Part shown: piece by piece, positions 31,414 to 31,656 of the stretch
Layout: the number at the start of each line of letters is the position of its first letter
How positions within the stretch are numbered: position 1 is the stretch's first letter
Source: CBDUVZ01 sp965370805
GTDB taxonomy: Bacteria; Hydrothermota; Tepidihabitantia; Tepidihabitantales; Tepidihabitantaceae
DNA length: 31,656 nucleotides
NCBI GenBank assembly: GCA_965370805.1
Contig: CBDUVZ010000019.1
Span: 1-31,656, forward strand
Direction of reading: 5' to 3'
The notes under the pieces: model-generated
Told to the model about the DNA's origin: nothing
What the model saw: the letters and a program-made list of their open reading frames with translations, nothing else
The model's database searches: none
Translations under genes and position numbers: made by a program

Positions 31414-31656
31414 ATGGAGACCAAAGGCACGCCCGCTCAGGGCCCGCGCCGGGATAAGCAATGTATCCTCAAGACTCCCGCAGGCAATACGCTGGCGTGG
31501 ACCGGTACACCCAGAACTGCAGTTCTCTCCTTCCTCGCCGCGCTCGCCCTCGCCAGCACTCTGGAAGCCGATGGCTACGGCGGATGGCACTTGTGGGGAG
31601 TCCGCGTCGTCCTCACGAACGACTCCGTTGCCGAAGGATGCATCAAATGGAGCAAC
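31414..31656 (+). CDS. Uncharacterised protein, 3' end beyond the right edge
   Basis: From ATG 31414 the frame is open for 81 codons to the window edge. The start is 8 nt after a -10 box. Residues 36-49 are hydrophobic (VLSFLAALALAS), possibly a late signal or membrane segment, followed by a Trp/Gly-rich stretch ending in LWGVRVVLTNDSVAEGCIKW. The first 25 residues cover dispersed-repeat copy E, so the true start may be later. No family is recognised. Confidence 0.45.
   Translation, partial: METKGTPAQGPRRDKQCILKTPAGNTLAWTGTPRTAVLSFLAALALASTLEADGYGGWHLWGVRVVLTNDSVAEGCIKWSN
31453..31479 (+). repeat. Dispersed AGGTAATGTGTCCCC repeat, copy E
   Basis: GATAAGCAATGTATCCTCAAGACTCCC matches copy D (30279-30307) with several changes. 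It lies inside the putative right-edge ORF. Confidence 0.5.

Overview
The window looks like a high-GC chromosome segment from an uncultured bacterium of the FCB / candidate-phylum type; WOR-3 (Stahlbacteria) is my best guess. The guess rests on secreted proteins that share a C-terminal type-IX-like sorting domain, a four-subunit 2-oxoacid:ferredoxin oxidoreductase typical of anaerobes, and intergenic spaces filled with small dispersed repeats. It is an inference, because no rRNA or phylogenetic marker is present.

Layout. (1) 1-4305, left accessory block on the minus strand. A very large open frame runs off the left edge and encodes a SIR2-STAND NTPase-TPR protein (Avs5-like antiphage NLR). 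It is followed by a HepT/MntA toxin-antitoxin pair. Copies of a dispersed repeat flank these genes. (2) 4607-12001, mainly housekeeping on the plus strand: a YacP/Rae1-like NYN nuclease, a repeat-filled spacer, an L,D-transpeptidase, the porCDAB operon, and two tandem paralogues that look like degenerate PD-(D/E)XK proteins. (3) 12011-23898, mixed strands: a GNAT acetyltransferase, QueH, an HD phosphohydrolase, a ComEC-like metallo-beta-lactamase protein lacking its zinc ligands, an M1 peptidase, an uncharacterised conserved protein and three other large secreted proteins. Two of the secreted-protein genes carry a single in-frame TGA. (4) 23899-31656, right accessory block: a 12-bp tandem array, a single-chain type IIG restriction-modification enzyme, a DUF6155-like protein, a basic protein with four Myb/SANT-like repeats, an AbiEii-type toxin with its antitoxin, and the start of another gene at the right edge.

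Regulation. Classical sigma70-type promoters (TTGACN, 16-17 bp, TANNNT) can be read upstream of most transcription units. In several, the -10 box ends only 5-8 nt before the start codon, which predicts leaderless mRNAs. Other genes, including por gamma, the RM enzyme and the SIR2-STAND protein, have good Shine-Dalgarno sequences. The two ends of the window therefore look like defence islands enclosing a metabolic and cell-envelope core. No tRNA, rRNA or CRISPR array was seen.
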